Source: Saccharomycopsis fibuligera x Saccharomycopsis cf. fibuligera
Taxonomy: Eukaryota > Ascomycota > Saccharomycetes > Ascoideales > Saccharomycopsidaceae
DNA: 64,000 bases
Assembly: GCA_001936135.1 (NCBI GenBank)
Contig: CP012821.1
Span: 1,116,001 to 1,180,000, forward strand
Direction: 5' to 3'
Both the position numbers and the translations under genes were made by a program. Shown piece after piece: positions 10,276 through 24,500 of this stretch (positions are counted from its first letter, which is position 1; each line of letters starts with the position of its first letter). Under the pieces are notes generated by a model. It was not told the origin of the DNA. It searched no databases and saw only the letters and a program-made list of their open reading frames with translations.

Positions 10276-12208
10276 CTATTGAGAATTAACAATAGTCAAC
10301 AAAGTTTTCCATCCTGAACGCTCAAATAACTCAAAGCACTCGTTCACATCATGCGTAATAGCTATTTTAGCAACAAGCTTCTCTTCATCTTTTGATAGAA
10401 TTTCCAAACTGAACAAATAACATAACAAATGGAAATCAGATAAAAGTATAACCAATTCTCCAATATTGGTGTCATCATACCTTTTATTAAGGCTTAGGTG
10501 ACGTGCCAACTCAAATAGATCCTGTGAAACACCAATAAATTGACGATTTTCGATAGAAAATGGTTTTGATGAAATGAATTGAGGAGTTGGATTTTGTGGG
10601 AAACCATGAGTTAGTGTCACTAACAAGTAGTCATTAGGAAACGCAGGTTTCGCGTTTTCTTTAACAACAATATTATATTGGTTTCTCTTTTTGTAGAAAA
10701 TGTCCGGTACGTAACGAGTGTGCGTCTTTTCATTAATATACACCATAGACGGGTGAGTAGACCCACTAATTAAATCTGCTTTAACCAATGCTTCAGCCGA
10801 AGCACTGACTTGATAACTGGCCACTTCAATTTCTTGGTTCAAATTACCAGAAATAACGCATGTAACAAATTTTGAAGAGTAAGTTCCACTTGCTGAATGT
10901 TTTGTGAAATTTGGGTACTTGATTTGTTGTTGAGCAGCAAATATCACCTCAAGAGATGATAAAAAGTAAGAGTCTTTATGTCTTTTGCAAACAACTCTGC
11001 CATCACCGTGACCTGCATCAAGCAAGTCAGTGAACACGACACCAACTTTCGATAAACCACACGCATTTGCCACTTCATCAATGGCTTTTTCATTTTCCCA
11101 GGGTAAACTCAATGTAATTCCGTCTAATTCATCATGTTGTGGAGGTTCATATATAGCCTCTACCACTGCCTTGATGCCCAATGGCACTAATGGATATTCT
11201 TCATATCTTCCATAAAGGTACCCTATTCTTTGAGTGCCTGTTTCTCTCCATGTGTCAATAAATGAATTGATAATTGATGAATCAGCAAACTCAACATGAT
11301 CCACCATACGAAAATCCTGTGGCTGTAATGTAACAGCTGAGGGTTGGCACTTTGAGCAAATGCCTTCAGGCCAAGGCTTATGGCCACCAGTACATTTCTT
11401 TGCAACTTCAAAAGATTCTTCTTTGAGAGGTGGAATATATGATGTGCCAGTTTGCTTATTTGTTGCTTGATTAAGTTCATTTAGGTGTGCATGAAAAGAT
11501 TTATGTTTGATGCCATTTTGTTGCAAATAATCCTTGTCCCATGGGGGCAAAGGAGAACAGTATTCGCACATACCCTGATCTGAATGACGACATAACGAGG
11601 TTCTTTTTCTAGTTATTAGGCCCTGTTGATTATCGAGAGTGTCGTCAACGCTAAGCTGCTTGATTTTCTTTGGCTCAGTCGTGGGAATTGATGTAGTGGC
11701 GGCAAAAGGAGCAGATTGAATTCCAGCAATTTGTGGATTTTCAGTAACTGTTTTGCTAGCACTGTCTGCATAAGTTATAAACAACATGTCACCGTGCCTA
11801 AGTTGGTTAGTACTTGCTTTGAGAATGCGCTTTATATTTGAAAGATACTTATACTCACTTCAAGTTTAACTCAGCTGGAGTTCTACCAAATAAGTTTTCA
11901 GCAGGCTCGCCAGGAGTAGATGGTTGGCTTGCCACCTTCACAGAGAGGATGTCTATACTTTTCAATGATTTGAGTAACTTGTATTGTTAGTATTTCTTTG
12001 CACTCTACCACCATGTCACCCTTGTAATCACAGCAACGCGATTCAATACATACTTCTTCGAGGATCAATTTAAAGTCCTGATTTGCATCAGCGGTCACTC
12101 TGAACATCCCATCTTTGGATCTGAATCTGAGAATCTAAATGTTAAATGTTAGTCAATTTGAGCCAAAACAAATCATATAAAGTCTCGTTAAGCCTATTGA
12201 CGTACCAT
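10276..12208 (-). CDS. NPL4: Npl4, Cdc48-Ufd1-Npl4 ubiquitin-selective unfoldase cofactor, three introns
   Basis: Recruits ubiquitinated substrates to Cdc48 in ER-associated degradation and other pathways. The exons, read on the minus strand, are 12208-12206 (the ATG alone), 12134-12054, 11977-11859 and 11797-10276, giving 574 residues (S. cerevisiae about 580). The introns are 71, 76 and 61 nt with GTACGT, GTATGT and GTGAGT donors and CTAAC branch points. The joined N-terminus reads M-ILRFRSKDGMFRVTADANQ, the family's ubiquitin-like domain, and exon 3 restores HGDMLFITYAD. Two zinc-binding segments follow (LCRHSDQGMCEYCSPLPPWD, then GHKPWPEGICSKCQPS), then the MPN-like body with FRMVDHVEF, GIKAVVEAIYEPPQHDE and CKRHKDSYFLSSLEV. 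The first exon contributes only the start codon. Confidence 0.95.
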
Positions 12209-12365
12209 TTTGCTGCTATTTATCTTAGTTTTTTAGCAATTGTCCTTGAATAGCACCTATTACTATCTATTTCTATTGCTCTGCTTGTTGTGGTTTGCCA
12301 TCAATTGGCCATTCTTGTCAACTATCGCTAAGCGCCAAAATATTGTGTAGGGTAATCCATGGCCC

Positions 12366-12402
12366 ATCTCATCGCTTTAGCACTCCAGAAAAAATTTTTT
12401 TT
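12366..12402. promoter_or_regulatory. PAC and RRPE motifs upstream of MDN1
   Basis: ATCTCATCGC at 12366-12375 is the reverse complement of the PAC element GCGATGAGAT. About 13 bp further, GAAAAAATTTT at 12388-12398 fits the RRPE element. This pair marks ribosome-biogenesis promoters in yeasts and lies about 125-160 bp before the MDN1 start, matching that gene's role. NPL4 diverges from the same 319-bp gap (12209-12527). Confidence 0.8.
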
Positions 12403-12527
12403 CTCTCTTTCAGTATGCATAACAATATGAGCGAGAGAGTTTAACGGTACTATAGGCGAGTATTCCTCTTTATACTCATTTTGCCCTTATTCTTCACCAA
12501 TTACAAGAAATCTCAAATCTAGCTAAG

Positions 12528-15500
12528 ATGGATAATATTTTAGCGCTTAAATGGAATGTCGTGGTGCAAAGACTTCAGCTGTATAATGGCTCTGTGCACG
12601 AATCTAATCAGCCCCATTTACAGTTGTCGACGCCTGGTGACTTCCCGTCTGTATCTAAATACTTAGATCACTTGGCTATAATATCGTTAGACCCAACCTA
12701 TTCGTCTGCCATATTATATACTTTCAATGAGCTTTATCTCGATATTATTGCTAGGTTAGTTGCCAATACCGGTCTTGAGCAGTCTTTCAAAAAGCAAAAG
12801 GACATTTCCAGCTCTTTCGAGGATGGTATTTTTGTCTTGTATTCATTGGCAAAAAACATATCCATCTTCAACCCAAGTTCTTCCTCCAGCACAAATGCTT
12901 TGGTGAGTGAATTCTTGTCTGCGCACAAGTTTCTTATAGATCAAAGTTTCCATGAAGATCAAACCGAACTAAACTTGATTTTAATCAGTTTTTACAGACT
13001 TTTAAACCATTCAAATTCTTTCAGTCAATTTATTAGTTTAAAGTCATTAGATATAATAATAAAAGGAAGCGGAACATCAGTAATCAATAAATACATGGCT
13101 ATTCTCATTTTAGTTAAAGTTATGAACTATTCAATCCAGAAAAGATCTCAACTTATAGACCAATACATTCATGACCAATCTTTTTTGAACGGCCAGTTCG
13201 AAATGTATCAAAATTTCGACTATCACTTTTTGGCACTATACGAAGCCAAGAGAATATCAAACTTTCTATCTTCTCAAAAATCATTCCAAGCCATCTCCTC
13301 AGTTGCTTCTGATGTTAACGACATAGTTGTAAAGCAATCGGATCTCAGCTCTTCAATTAAGCTAGTTTATGGGGTGTTGATTCCAAGTTTAGGGTCATCC
13401 ACGGAACCAAAGGCCTCAGAATCAAGTTTCAACAAATTTGTACCAATAAAATCTTCCATAACCACATTAGTTAAATTAACGAATAAGCTTTTAGCGGGCC
13501 AGCCAATCATTCTTTATGGTAACAGTGGATCTGGGAAATCCCTTCTTTTGAATCATTTACACAGTTTGATTAAGTCCAATGATAATGAACTAGTAACTTT
13601 ACATCTCAATGATCAAACAGATATTAAATTATTGTTGGGGACGTATGTTTCTTCTCATGAGCCTGGAAAGTTTATTTGGAAAGACGGTGTTTTGACCAGC
13701 GCTGTCAAAAACGGCAAATGGTTGGTTATCGAAGACATTGATAATGCCAAGAATGAAATCTTGAGTATTTTTATTGGTTTAATTGAAAGTAACGCTTTAA
13801 TCATCAACGGTAATGAAAAGATACCAATAAAAAATGGATTTCAAATTATAGGTACTATTAGCATAGACGACAACGACAAAATGTTGAAATCTGTTAACGA
13901 CTCATTAAGGGGTGAAAACTTGGCAGAGTTAGAACAGTTCAGATTCTGGCAACAATATCTTTTTGAAAACGTTCTTGATAATAAAAATGAAATTTATTTG
14001 AAAAACGCCGACGAGCTTCCTGATTTAATTTCTTTGAATAAATTTGATACCGTTTTCCACAGTGCTCCATCCCCTACTGAACTATTGACAATACTACCAA
14101 CCAAGTATCCTGAGCTTGCCCGTAACTTGCCAAATGATGTTTTATGGCAAAAACTTATTTCATTATTTTATTATATGAAATTCAGAGTTTTTTCCAGAAA
14201 GTCTTTTGTTGCAATGAACAATGGGTTGAGTTTAAAGAAAATTGACAATTTTGAATTAATAAGATTGGCTAGCAGAGTTGATTTACTTTTCAAACACAAC
14301 AGAAATCTTTACACAGACTTTGATGACTTATTGGAGAAAATATTTTTTGAAGCTATTGATATTTTTACTTCTGGATTGCAAAATGATAAAATCAAAAGTT
14401 TTCTTATCAACAAAATTGGTCTCTTTTTGGAAATTCCATCCAGCAAAATTAACTTTTACGCAAACGCTGACAGCAAGTACACCCCCGAATTGAAAATTTT
14501 TCAGAACGAAATAGTAATTGGTAGAAATAAGTTGCTTTTTGAAGAAATTAACAAAAAATATGCATTTGAAATGGAAGATAAAAAAGTTTTGGCGAATTTC
14601 GCGCTCACAAGTCACTCTTTGCAACTTTTGGAAAAAATCTCCATCAGCGTTAATCTTTTTGAACCAGTATTGTTGCTGGGCGAAACTGGGTGTGGTAAAA
14701 CTACCATTGTTCAAAATTTAGCCAAATTATTCAATAAGAAGCTTGTGGTGCTTAATTTGTCTCAGGAAACTGAGTCAAATGATTTGATTGGTGGGTATAA
14801 ACCAATTCTCAACAAGCAAAAATCACTTATTATTCCAATCCATAACAAATTTTTAGAGTTGTTTAGTCAAACTTTCAACTTATTGAAGAATGATAAATTT
14901 TTGAAAATAATGAACAAGGAGTTCAAGAATGAGTCTTTTGGTAATGTTATCAAGTTATGGAGAAAAGCTGTTACTATGGCCTACGACTATATCAGGAAGC
15001 AGAAGGAGAAAATGAGCAGTTTGTATGATGACGCCAACGATAATGATAATGTTAAAGCCAAAAAGAAAAGAAAGTTAAACGACAAATTGAGTTTACTTAC
15101 AGAATGGCAGTCCTTTGAACAGGATATTCTGCAATTTCAAGTACAATACCAAAAATCATCACAAACAGTAAATTCATTGCAGTTCGATTTTGTTGACGGA
15201 TCTTTGGTCAAAGCTATCAAAAATGGTGATTGGGTACTTTTGGATGAAGTCAATCTTGCTTCACCAGAAACATTAGAGAACATCTCTGACTTATTAAGTA
15301 ATGATCCTTTGCACAGAAAGTTGTTATTAACTGAAAAGGCGTCCGAAGAAAATGATAATGAAGTAGTAATTGCAAATAGAGAATTCAGATTATTTGCTTG
15401 TATGAATCCATCTACAGATGTTGGTAAGAAAAATTTGCCGGATAACATTAGATCCAAATTTAATGAAATTTTTGTTGATAGTCCTGATAAAAACAGAAAT

Positions 15501-18500
15501 GATTTGAGAACCATTGTTCATAAGTATTTGTGGAGACATCTTTCTGATGATGACTTTACAAACAATGAGATAATTGATGATATAGTACAGTTGTACTATG
15601 AAATTAAAGACTTGAATGATAGAAACTTTTTGGTTGATGGTTCAAAGAATAAAATCGTTGTCAATATTAGAATCTTATCCAGAGCTTTGGTTTTCACTTC
15701 TGACATCGTGAGAACTTATGGTATCAGACGCTCATTGTACGAATCGTTTAACATGATTTTACTCACCTTATTGGATCTGAGTTCTCAAGACTTACTACAG
15801 CCTATCATCTATAAATATACCATTGGTAAGGCTAAAAATGTAAAAGCTATAATTAACAGAATTCCACCAAGACCTGCTCATTTACCTGAAGCTAATGCAA
15901 TCAAATTTGGCCATTACTGGTTAGATAAAGGACCTTATGATGTGGTTGAGCAACCTCACTATATCATTACGCCATTTGTCGAAAGGAACTTGTTGAATCT
16001 TGTTAGAGCAACGTTAACTAAAAGATTCCCTATTCTTATTCAAGGCCCAACCTCTTCAGGTAAGACATCCATGATTACTTACTTGTCCAAAATTACCGGT
16101 AACAAAGTCATTAGAATCAATAATCATGAACATACTGATTTGGCCGAATACTTGGGCTCTTATGTAAGTGATTCCAAGACTGGTAAGTTAGTGTTTAAGC
16201 ATGGTCCATTGATTGAAGCTTTGAAACATGGTTACTGGATCATTCTTGATGAATTAAATTTGGCAAGCTCAGAAGTTTTGGAAGGTATTAATAGATTGTT
16301 GGATGACAATAGAGAAATTTTCTTAACTGAAACGCAAGAATTAATCAAGCCTCACAAGAATTTCTTGTTGTTTGCTACTCAAAATCCACCTGGTGTTGTC
16401 TACGGTGGTAGAAAATTTTTGTCCAAAGCTTTCAAGAATAGATTTTTGGAGCTTAATTTTGATGATATTCCACAAGACGAATTGGAAATCATTTTATGCA
16501 ACAGATGTCAAATTCCTCCAAGTTATGCTAAAAAGATTGTCGCTGTTTACAAAGAATTGAATGTTCAACGCTCATCCAACAGATTGTTTGAGACAAAGAA
16601 CAGTTTTGCTACTTTGAGAGATTTGTTCAGATGGGGTTCTAGAGAAGCTGTTGGATACGAACAATTGGCCACAAATGGGTACATGCTATTAGCTGAGAAG
16701 AATAGAAAAGCTGAAGAAAAACACATTATCAAAAATGCTATCGAGAAAGTCATGAGAGTTAAATTGGACATTTCAGAGATATACAATTCTAAGTTTGACG
16801 CATTTGGTGAAAAACTTATCGAGACTGACGAAAGCAAAGAACATGTTGTTTGGACTGGAGAAATGAAAAAATTATCAGTTTTGATTTTAGAAGCTTTGGT
16901 CAACAATGAAAATGTTTTATTAGTTGGTGAGACAGGTTGTGGTAAAACTACCGTTTGTGACAATTTAGCAAGGAACTACTTTAAGCAGAATATGGTGTTC
17001 TTGAATGCTCATCAAAATATTGAAACTAGTGATATTATTGGATCTCAAAGACCTTTGAGAAATAGATCAAGATTACAAGAGGCATTGAAAACTAAGATAA
17101 CAGAAGAGTTGACCAAGCACCAAATATCTTATAACGGTGATTATGATTTGAATGAGATTGTTGAAGTTTACGAGAATCAAAAGGATATGCTTTCTTCCGA
17201 GGTTGTTGCAGAAATTGATAGCTTACAAAAAAATTTAAAAGTTTTGTTTGAATGGAGTGATGGTCCACTTATTAATGCAATGAAAAGCGGTGATATTTTC
17301 CTATTTGATGAGATTTCTTTGGCTGAAGATTCTGTGTTAGAACGTTTGAACTCTGTGCTAGAGCCCGAAAAAACTTTGTACTTGACTGAGTACTCTAACG
17401 AGATTGATCAAAACTTGATTGTTGCATCCAAAGGTTTCCAGTTCTTAGCTACTATGAACCCAGGCGGTGATTATGGGAAAAAAGAATTGTCTCCTGCTTT
17501 GAGAAACAGATTCACTGAAATTTACGTTCCATCAATGTCCAATTTTAATGACGTTGGCCTTATTGTTAACTCGAAACTTGACGATGAAGTCAAATTTGTT
17601 ACTGAAATGATAATTAAGTTTTCTGAATGGTTCAGTATTAGATTCAGCACCAACAACTCTTCTACCAACAATGGTGTGATTTCCATTAGAGATATATTAG
17701 CATGGGTGAATTTTATCAATAATGTACATAAGCAAGTTGGTATTGAAGCTGCTTTGCTTCATGGTGTTTGTATGGTTTTCGTCGATGCTTTGGGTACCAA
17801 CAATACTGCTTACCTTGCTTCTGATCCACAGAGGTTAGCTGATGTTAAGACTTTATGTATTGAGAAGCTCTCTCAATTTGCTTCTATGAAGTTGCTTGAT
17901 ATTTACCACCAAGAGGCTAATGTCTCATTGTTAGAAGATCAGTTAGTTATTGGGTTTTTCAAAATTCCAAGAAAAGTTGCCGATGATTTAAGTACTGGAA
18001 AATTGGCATTTAACTTGCAAGCGCCTACTACTGCTGTCAATGCTATGAGGGTTTTAAGAGCCATGGTTATTAAAAAACCGATCTTATTGGAAGGTGATCC
18101 AGGTGTCGGTAAATCCAGTCTTATTGATGCGCTAGCTAAGGCCACAAATAATAAATTGACCCGTATAAATTTATCCGACCAAACTGATTTGGTGGACTTG
18201 TTTGGGTCCGATGCCCCAGTGGAGGGTGGTAATTTTGGTGAGTTTGTTTGGAAAGATGCACCATTCCTAAGAGCTATGAAACATGGTGAATGGGTTTTAT
18301 TGGATGAAATGAATTTGGCCTCTCCTTCTTTATTAGAAGCGTTGAATAGTGTTTTCGATTTCAGACAAAAGGTCTACATTCCTGAATTAGATCAAGAATT
18401 TACATGTCATGAAAATTTCAGAGTTTTTGCTGCTCAAAATCCCCAATATCAAGGTGGTGGAAGAAAAGGATTGCCGAAATCTTTTATCAACAGATTTACT

Positions 18501-21500
18501 AATGTTTACATTGGTAAACTTAAACACATTGATATGGAACTCATTTGCAAGCATATTTTTCCTGAGATATCAGAAAGTACTATTTCAAATCTCATTAGAT
18601 TTATTGGCGAGCTTGAATCTGAAATCAACTTTAAGAAGCGTTGGGGTTTGCAAGGTGGCCCATGGGAATTTAACATTAGAGATATCATCAAGTTTTTAGA
18701 TATTAATGGTCCAAATGCTTTGAATTTGGTGTTTGCTCAAAAATTCAGAAGCTCCAAGGATCGTGAAAATGTTTATAATCTCTACTACAAAATTTTTGGG
18801 TCTTTGCCTATCCGAGGTTCTTACTATCATAGTGATGATACTATGGTTCAAGCAAACAGCTCAGTAGTTACTAAAGAACAACACACTGTGTTTGCAAACG
18901 AAAATTCATTGACACCTCTTCAATCTAACAATGAAATTTTAGAATCATTGTTCACTGCAGTTCAAAAATCATTTCCGGTACTTTTAGCTGGTCCTACTTT
19001 GGGGGGAAAATCCGAATTGATACGTTTTGCGGCAAATTTAATTGGTGCTAGATTGGAAACTGTTCATATTCACAATGAAATTGACATTGCAGATCTTGTT
19101 GGCGGCCTTGATCAATATCATTTGAACAAAGAGTTATTGCCAATTCTCCAAGACCTTGAAATTTATTTGGGATTGTTATCTTCAAAGCTTGCAGATAGCG
19201 CTACAATTTCTTCTATTTACCGTTTCTTAGATTATCTCATATCTTTTAAACAATCTTTATCTTTGAAACCAAATGCTGATACTTCAAATGAACAAAAGTT
19301 AACTGATCTTATTGATAACTTTGAGCCTTTGTTGAAAATTGTTAGCAATGAAAATTTGAAAGATTTTTTGGTTCATTTGAAAAGTATTAAGGCTAAAAAA
19401 GGTAAGCAGTTCCAGTTCTTTGATGGTATATTAATTGACGCTTTGGAAAAAGGTTATTGGCTTCATTTGTCAAATATCAACTTGGTTAATTCGTCCATTG
19501 TTGATAGACTTAATTCCTTGACAGAAAATAATGGTGTTCTTGTTGTTAGTGAAAGTAGTTCCATTGATGGTGAACCAAAGATCATTAAACCACATCCAAA
19601 CTTTAGATTATTTATGTCTATGAATCCAAAATATGGGGAACTATCTAGAGCTATGAGAAATAGATGTGCTGAAATCTACGTTGAAAGTTTTGCTGATAGA
19701 GCAACTGAGTTGGATAAACTAGTTTTAGGTTTGACTGATGTGCAAGAATTTGTTGATGTCGCTGAACCAAACATTGTGACCCAAATTTCGAGTTTAACTG
19801 TTGGTGAGATTTCTGGGAACATTAAGGAGTTTTACTCAACATTTAACGTCAGTTCTAAAGAACCAGTGATGAAATATTTGTCAGTTTTAGTGGATATTCT
19901 TTCGCAAAACTTGCATGATTTGGATTTGAAATCAAGAATTGCGTATGCTGTGGCCTCTTTCATCCCATTCGATCTTTTCAACGAAATTAGAGCTCTTCAA
20001 AGATTTATTGAAACTGTGGAAATTTGTAGTTCCACTGATAAGTTTGTTCTTGAAAGATTGATCAAGTTTATCAAGTTTTTACGTGACTATGGAGTTGCAG
20101 ACAAAATTATCAGTTCATATCAAGAAATGACCCCAGTTGTGAGTAAGAAACTTGCTTGTATCAACTCACTTACTGTTTCCAATAATGATATCAACCATAA
20201 AATTACGTTTGATTTCATACAATCGTTGTATGACTTCTTTGAGTTTGTCGAAAAGTTTCAACAGTACACCGTCACAGCAGATTTGGAATCAGAAAGATAT
20301 GCTCTTATTAGTGATGTTTATACCTCATTGAAGACTATCTTAATTCTGGGATTTGCTGGCCAGGAAGTCAATAAATTGATTTCCAATATTGCTATTTATG
20401 GGAAAATGGCCATTAAGGTCAAAGAGCTAGAAAAATTTAACTTTATAATTGAGCAAGTCAAAGATTGCCTTACAAATGTTAGCTTATCTGCTCCTGAGCT
20501 TAGAATTGAAGATGCCAATATAAACGCTATCTCAACTTTCAATATTGCCAACTCTGGTTCTATGACAAAGTTATGGAATCATTTTATCATTTTACCGGCT
20601 GCCATTGAACGTTTGCTTGGCGCTTTACCTCCCGCCTGGGAGTCATTCATCACTGTGGAATATCAAAATGATTGGATAAGTGGAATATCACTTGATCTTC
20701 AGAAATTCAAAGAATCCCAAGAGCTAGCTACTAATTCCAAAAAGAGTTATTGGATAAATGAGTTTGCTGAATTTTTTAAATTAATTGAAGCTGCTTATAC
20801 TTCCGAGTCAAATTTCCATATTGATGATAGATTTTTGATGCTTGCTTTGCAAAGTGGTAGAAGTACCATATCTTTGAGTAATAGGTATATTGGCAAATTA
20901 GTCAAACCTTACCCATTCATTTTAGAGTCTATCTTTACAGACAGTACTTTTGGAAGTGATCCTTTACTCAAAGATATTTTTCAAAAGGCATCTGTGTTGA
21001 ACGAAGTTCCTGGATCTGAAATCAAGCAGGCAATTAATGACGTCAAATACTTATCTACTGAAATAATTGCAAACTCTAATGTGATTATTAGTAACCAGTT
21101 GGTTTATTATCAGAAGATCCTTGCTAGTTGGTTGAAGGAAGTTTTTGTCAGTCAGGTCAGCAAAGATGATCTCTTGGTGGCCGAAATTGAAGCTTTTTGG
21201 CATGGTAAATATAAATTGGAATCGTTACTCTCAAATATTAAAGAAAAAAAACAGTACACTCATTTTTACAGCGCTATAGAGAAATTTTTTGTGCCTGCAA
21301 TTCTCGCTGTATTTACGAAAAATGTTAGTTACGAAAAGCTTGGTAAAGCATTTATCTTTTTCAGTTCTGGCCTTATCCACCTTTTTATGCCTAGTTCTCC
21401 ATACGATCCAGCAATTTGCGAATTTATATTGTATGATTTCTTCACTATAAAGAAACAAAGCATGGAAATTTCTAAGTCTGCAATTCAAATTGTTAGAAAA

Positions 21501-24500
21501 ATCTTGATCGGTGACAAAAGTATTTATTTTGAAACCACTACTGGCGAGCCTATTAAAGAGCCAGCAAAACCAAGAGTTCAAAGACCCCAAGAAGGGTCAA
21601 TTCAAAATTTGTTTGAGGAGTGGTCCGCATTTATGGACTCTTCTGTTGGTCAAAATGCTGTTGAGAAACTTTTGACGTCTCTTCAATCTGAATCTAACAG
21701 AGAAATTCTAGAGAACAAGATTAGCATGCTTCATAAAAGTACTGAGCGTTTCTTATTTAACTTAAGCGAAAACTTTGTCTCTTACACGGATTTGAATTCT
21801 ATTTTCAAAGGTGGAATTTTGGGTTTAAACTTTGGATTATCCTTGGTTTTGATGCAAGATAAGCAGAATTATTGCCAAGCGGAAGACGCCTTGTCGAGTT
21901 TGACGAATTTTGAATCATTTTTTCAAAACAGTAAAGATACATTAGCAGTTCTCAAATCTTTTGCGCTCTACTACAAGGATGAGGTTCACACAGGTACCCA
22001 TTTGGAACACGTAAACAGAATTTTGCTTGAAGCTTTCAAAAGATGGAAGATCAACATTACTAAAAAAGAAGCTGAACAAAGAGAAGCTGAAAACATGTAC
22101 AAGTTTAGCATTCAAGATGAAGATGACTTTGAAGATGCATACAAGACATTATTTCCCTCCTGGGATGAAGATGAAAATGAAGATGGCGTTGAACAGAATA
22201 CCACCATCAACGCTTATGATGCAATTGAAGGACCTTTTGTTAACACTGTTTTTGTACAAACGTTTTTGGACCCTACTCAAGATTCTATTCTAGATGTCGT
22301 TGAAACCCTTAATGAAACCAGCTTCAATCCCCAAAAGGCTAAACTTTCTGGAACTGCAAGTCCATCAAAGGTTTCTTGTTTGTTGCATAAATTGTGGAGT
22401 GTTATCGCTAGTCATGAAACTAGAGAGCTTGACAACTCAGATTTCTACTTTAAGCCAAACTTTTATGAATATGGTAGATGTTTGAGTGTCACTAATGATA
22501 TTCTTGCTGAAGTTTCACGTTTGCTTGAAACTGCGTCTGATAATGCCACTTTATCAAACATTCTTATTGCTTGTACTGAACTCAGAAGCTTTTCCTCTAA
22601 TACTACTCTTGCTAGATTGATTGTCAAGCTTGAGCAAATCCTCAAGTTTTTGGATGAGCTGATTAAATATTCTAGTGGCACAAACAAAAAGACTATGAAT
22701 GGTTTTGTTGATAGAATTACTCAATTGATTGTCAGCTGGAGACAGTTAGAATTGGCCTCTTTTAACAAGTTGTTTGACAATGAACGTAAACTTATTGAAA
22801 AAAAATTAGATGAAAGTTTTTACTTGCTCTTTGAGCTTCTTATCATCGGCTATGCTAATAATGAAAAGCAACCTGAAGAAGTTGTTTCCTTGTTGAATTT
22901 GTTCATGAGTAACAGTTCTCAAGGTGAATACAGAGGTAAGTTGAATTTGTTAAAAGCATTCAGCAGGTACATTAAAACATCATTTGACAAAGAAACTGAG
23001 TTGATTGATAATATAATTGTGTTCTATGATCAGTTCCTTCCGATAATCACAAAGAATCTTGATAACACCAGAGAAAAGCTTACTAAAGAAATTAACGAAG
23101 TTATTTTGTTGGCATCTTGGAAGGACACAAATATTGATGCTTTACATGAATCATCCAAGAAATCTAGAAAAAATCTTTACAAGGTGGTAAGAAAATATCG
23201 TGCTGCTTTGAATCTTAGTGTCCACAAAACGATTGACGAAGGTTTACCATACGAGCTCAAGATTGATGGGAATGTGTCTTCTGACGCAGATGTAGTTAGC
23301 TCATGCAACATTGTTGACTTCACTCTCAACACCAAAAAATGGAAGCAACAGTCTACACTTTTAACCAATCTTGAAAGGTTTATTCCAAAAGTCAGGCAAG
23401 TTAGTAATGAGTTGCAAGAAGAAGAGTTACCTGACCTTTATGATTTTTGTGTTTCTACGCTAAGTGAAATGAACCGTTTGAGAAAAGCGACACCAAGAGA
23501 ATTAACTGAAGCAAACAAAAAGGTGGTCAGTACTTTGAAAACTGAAAAACGTGTCTTGTTAAGTTCGGTCGTCAAAGAATTGAGAAAGATGGGCTTAAAA
23601 GTCCAGGAAGTTCAAAAGTATAAATTGACAGTTACTGCAATTTTGGCTAGAGCCAAGTCAATGCTTGAACTTCGTAATATTGACGACCGCTTTTTCTTTA
23701 GAATTTTAGATCTTTTGCCACGATTAAGAAATGCTGTTGCTAATTGCGTTGAGGATGTCCCAAGAGACGATGTTTTCAAAGGACTTGCTATTTCTGAGCA
23801 TTTGACGTTTTCTTTATTCTCCTTGAGAAATCCATTGAGAAACATTCTCGAGTCCAAGGATGCTTTGCACGAGCAAGTTGATATTATCGCCAAAATAGCT
23901 TCATTTTCAGCCACTGGTGCTAAATTGGTAAAGATTTCTTCAGAAACCAAGTTGAGGGAACAAAAATTTGTGTTGGTGACAAAATTCCTTCCTAAGCTTT
24001 TGGACTTTGCTGTTGAGACCATTGATAGAAGTGTCAAATTGGGCCAATTGAAGTTATCTGCTGGTGAACTAATTAGCGTTCTTAACGGTATTAAAAGAGA
24101 CTTTGATGCTCTTTACATAGACTATTCATCTAGTAATAATAGTGCTAAGTGGCTTCTCACTGAAGAAAAGATTGCTTTGTTTGATAAATTTGATCAATCA
24201 TTAGTTGACTGCAAAGCTGCTTTGGACAACTTTGGAAGCAAACACGAAAGCTTATTATTTGTTGCCAAACTCGTTTCTGAGTGGCTAGAATACGAACTCA
24301 ACTCTGCTAAATCGAGCTTTGTCACAAATGAAGATGTTGCCGACTTGGACACAACCATTGATAGTGTACTTGATTTGAGCAAATCTGTTATTGTTGCTGT
24401 TCAATCTATCAAAAAGTCCTTATCTGAAGAAGTCACCATTGATACTGAAAGATATTTCTTGAGCACTCAGCAGAAATATGTTACCTACAAGAGTTCGTTA

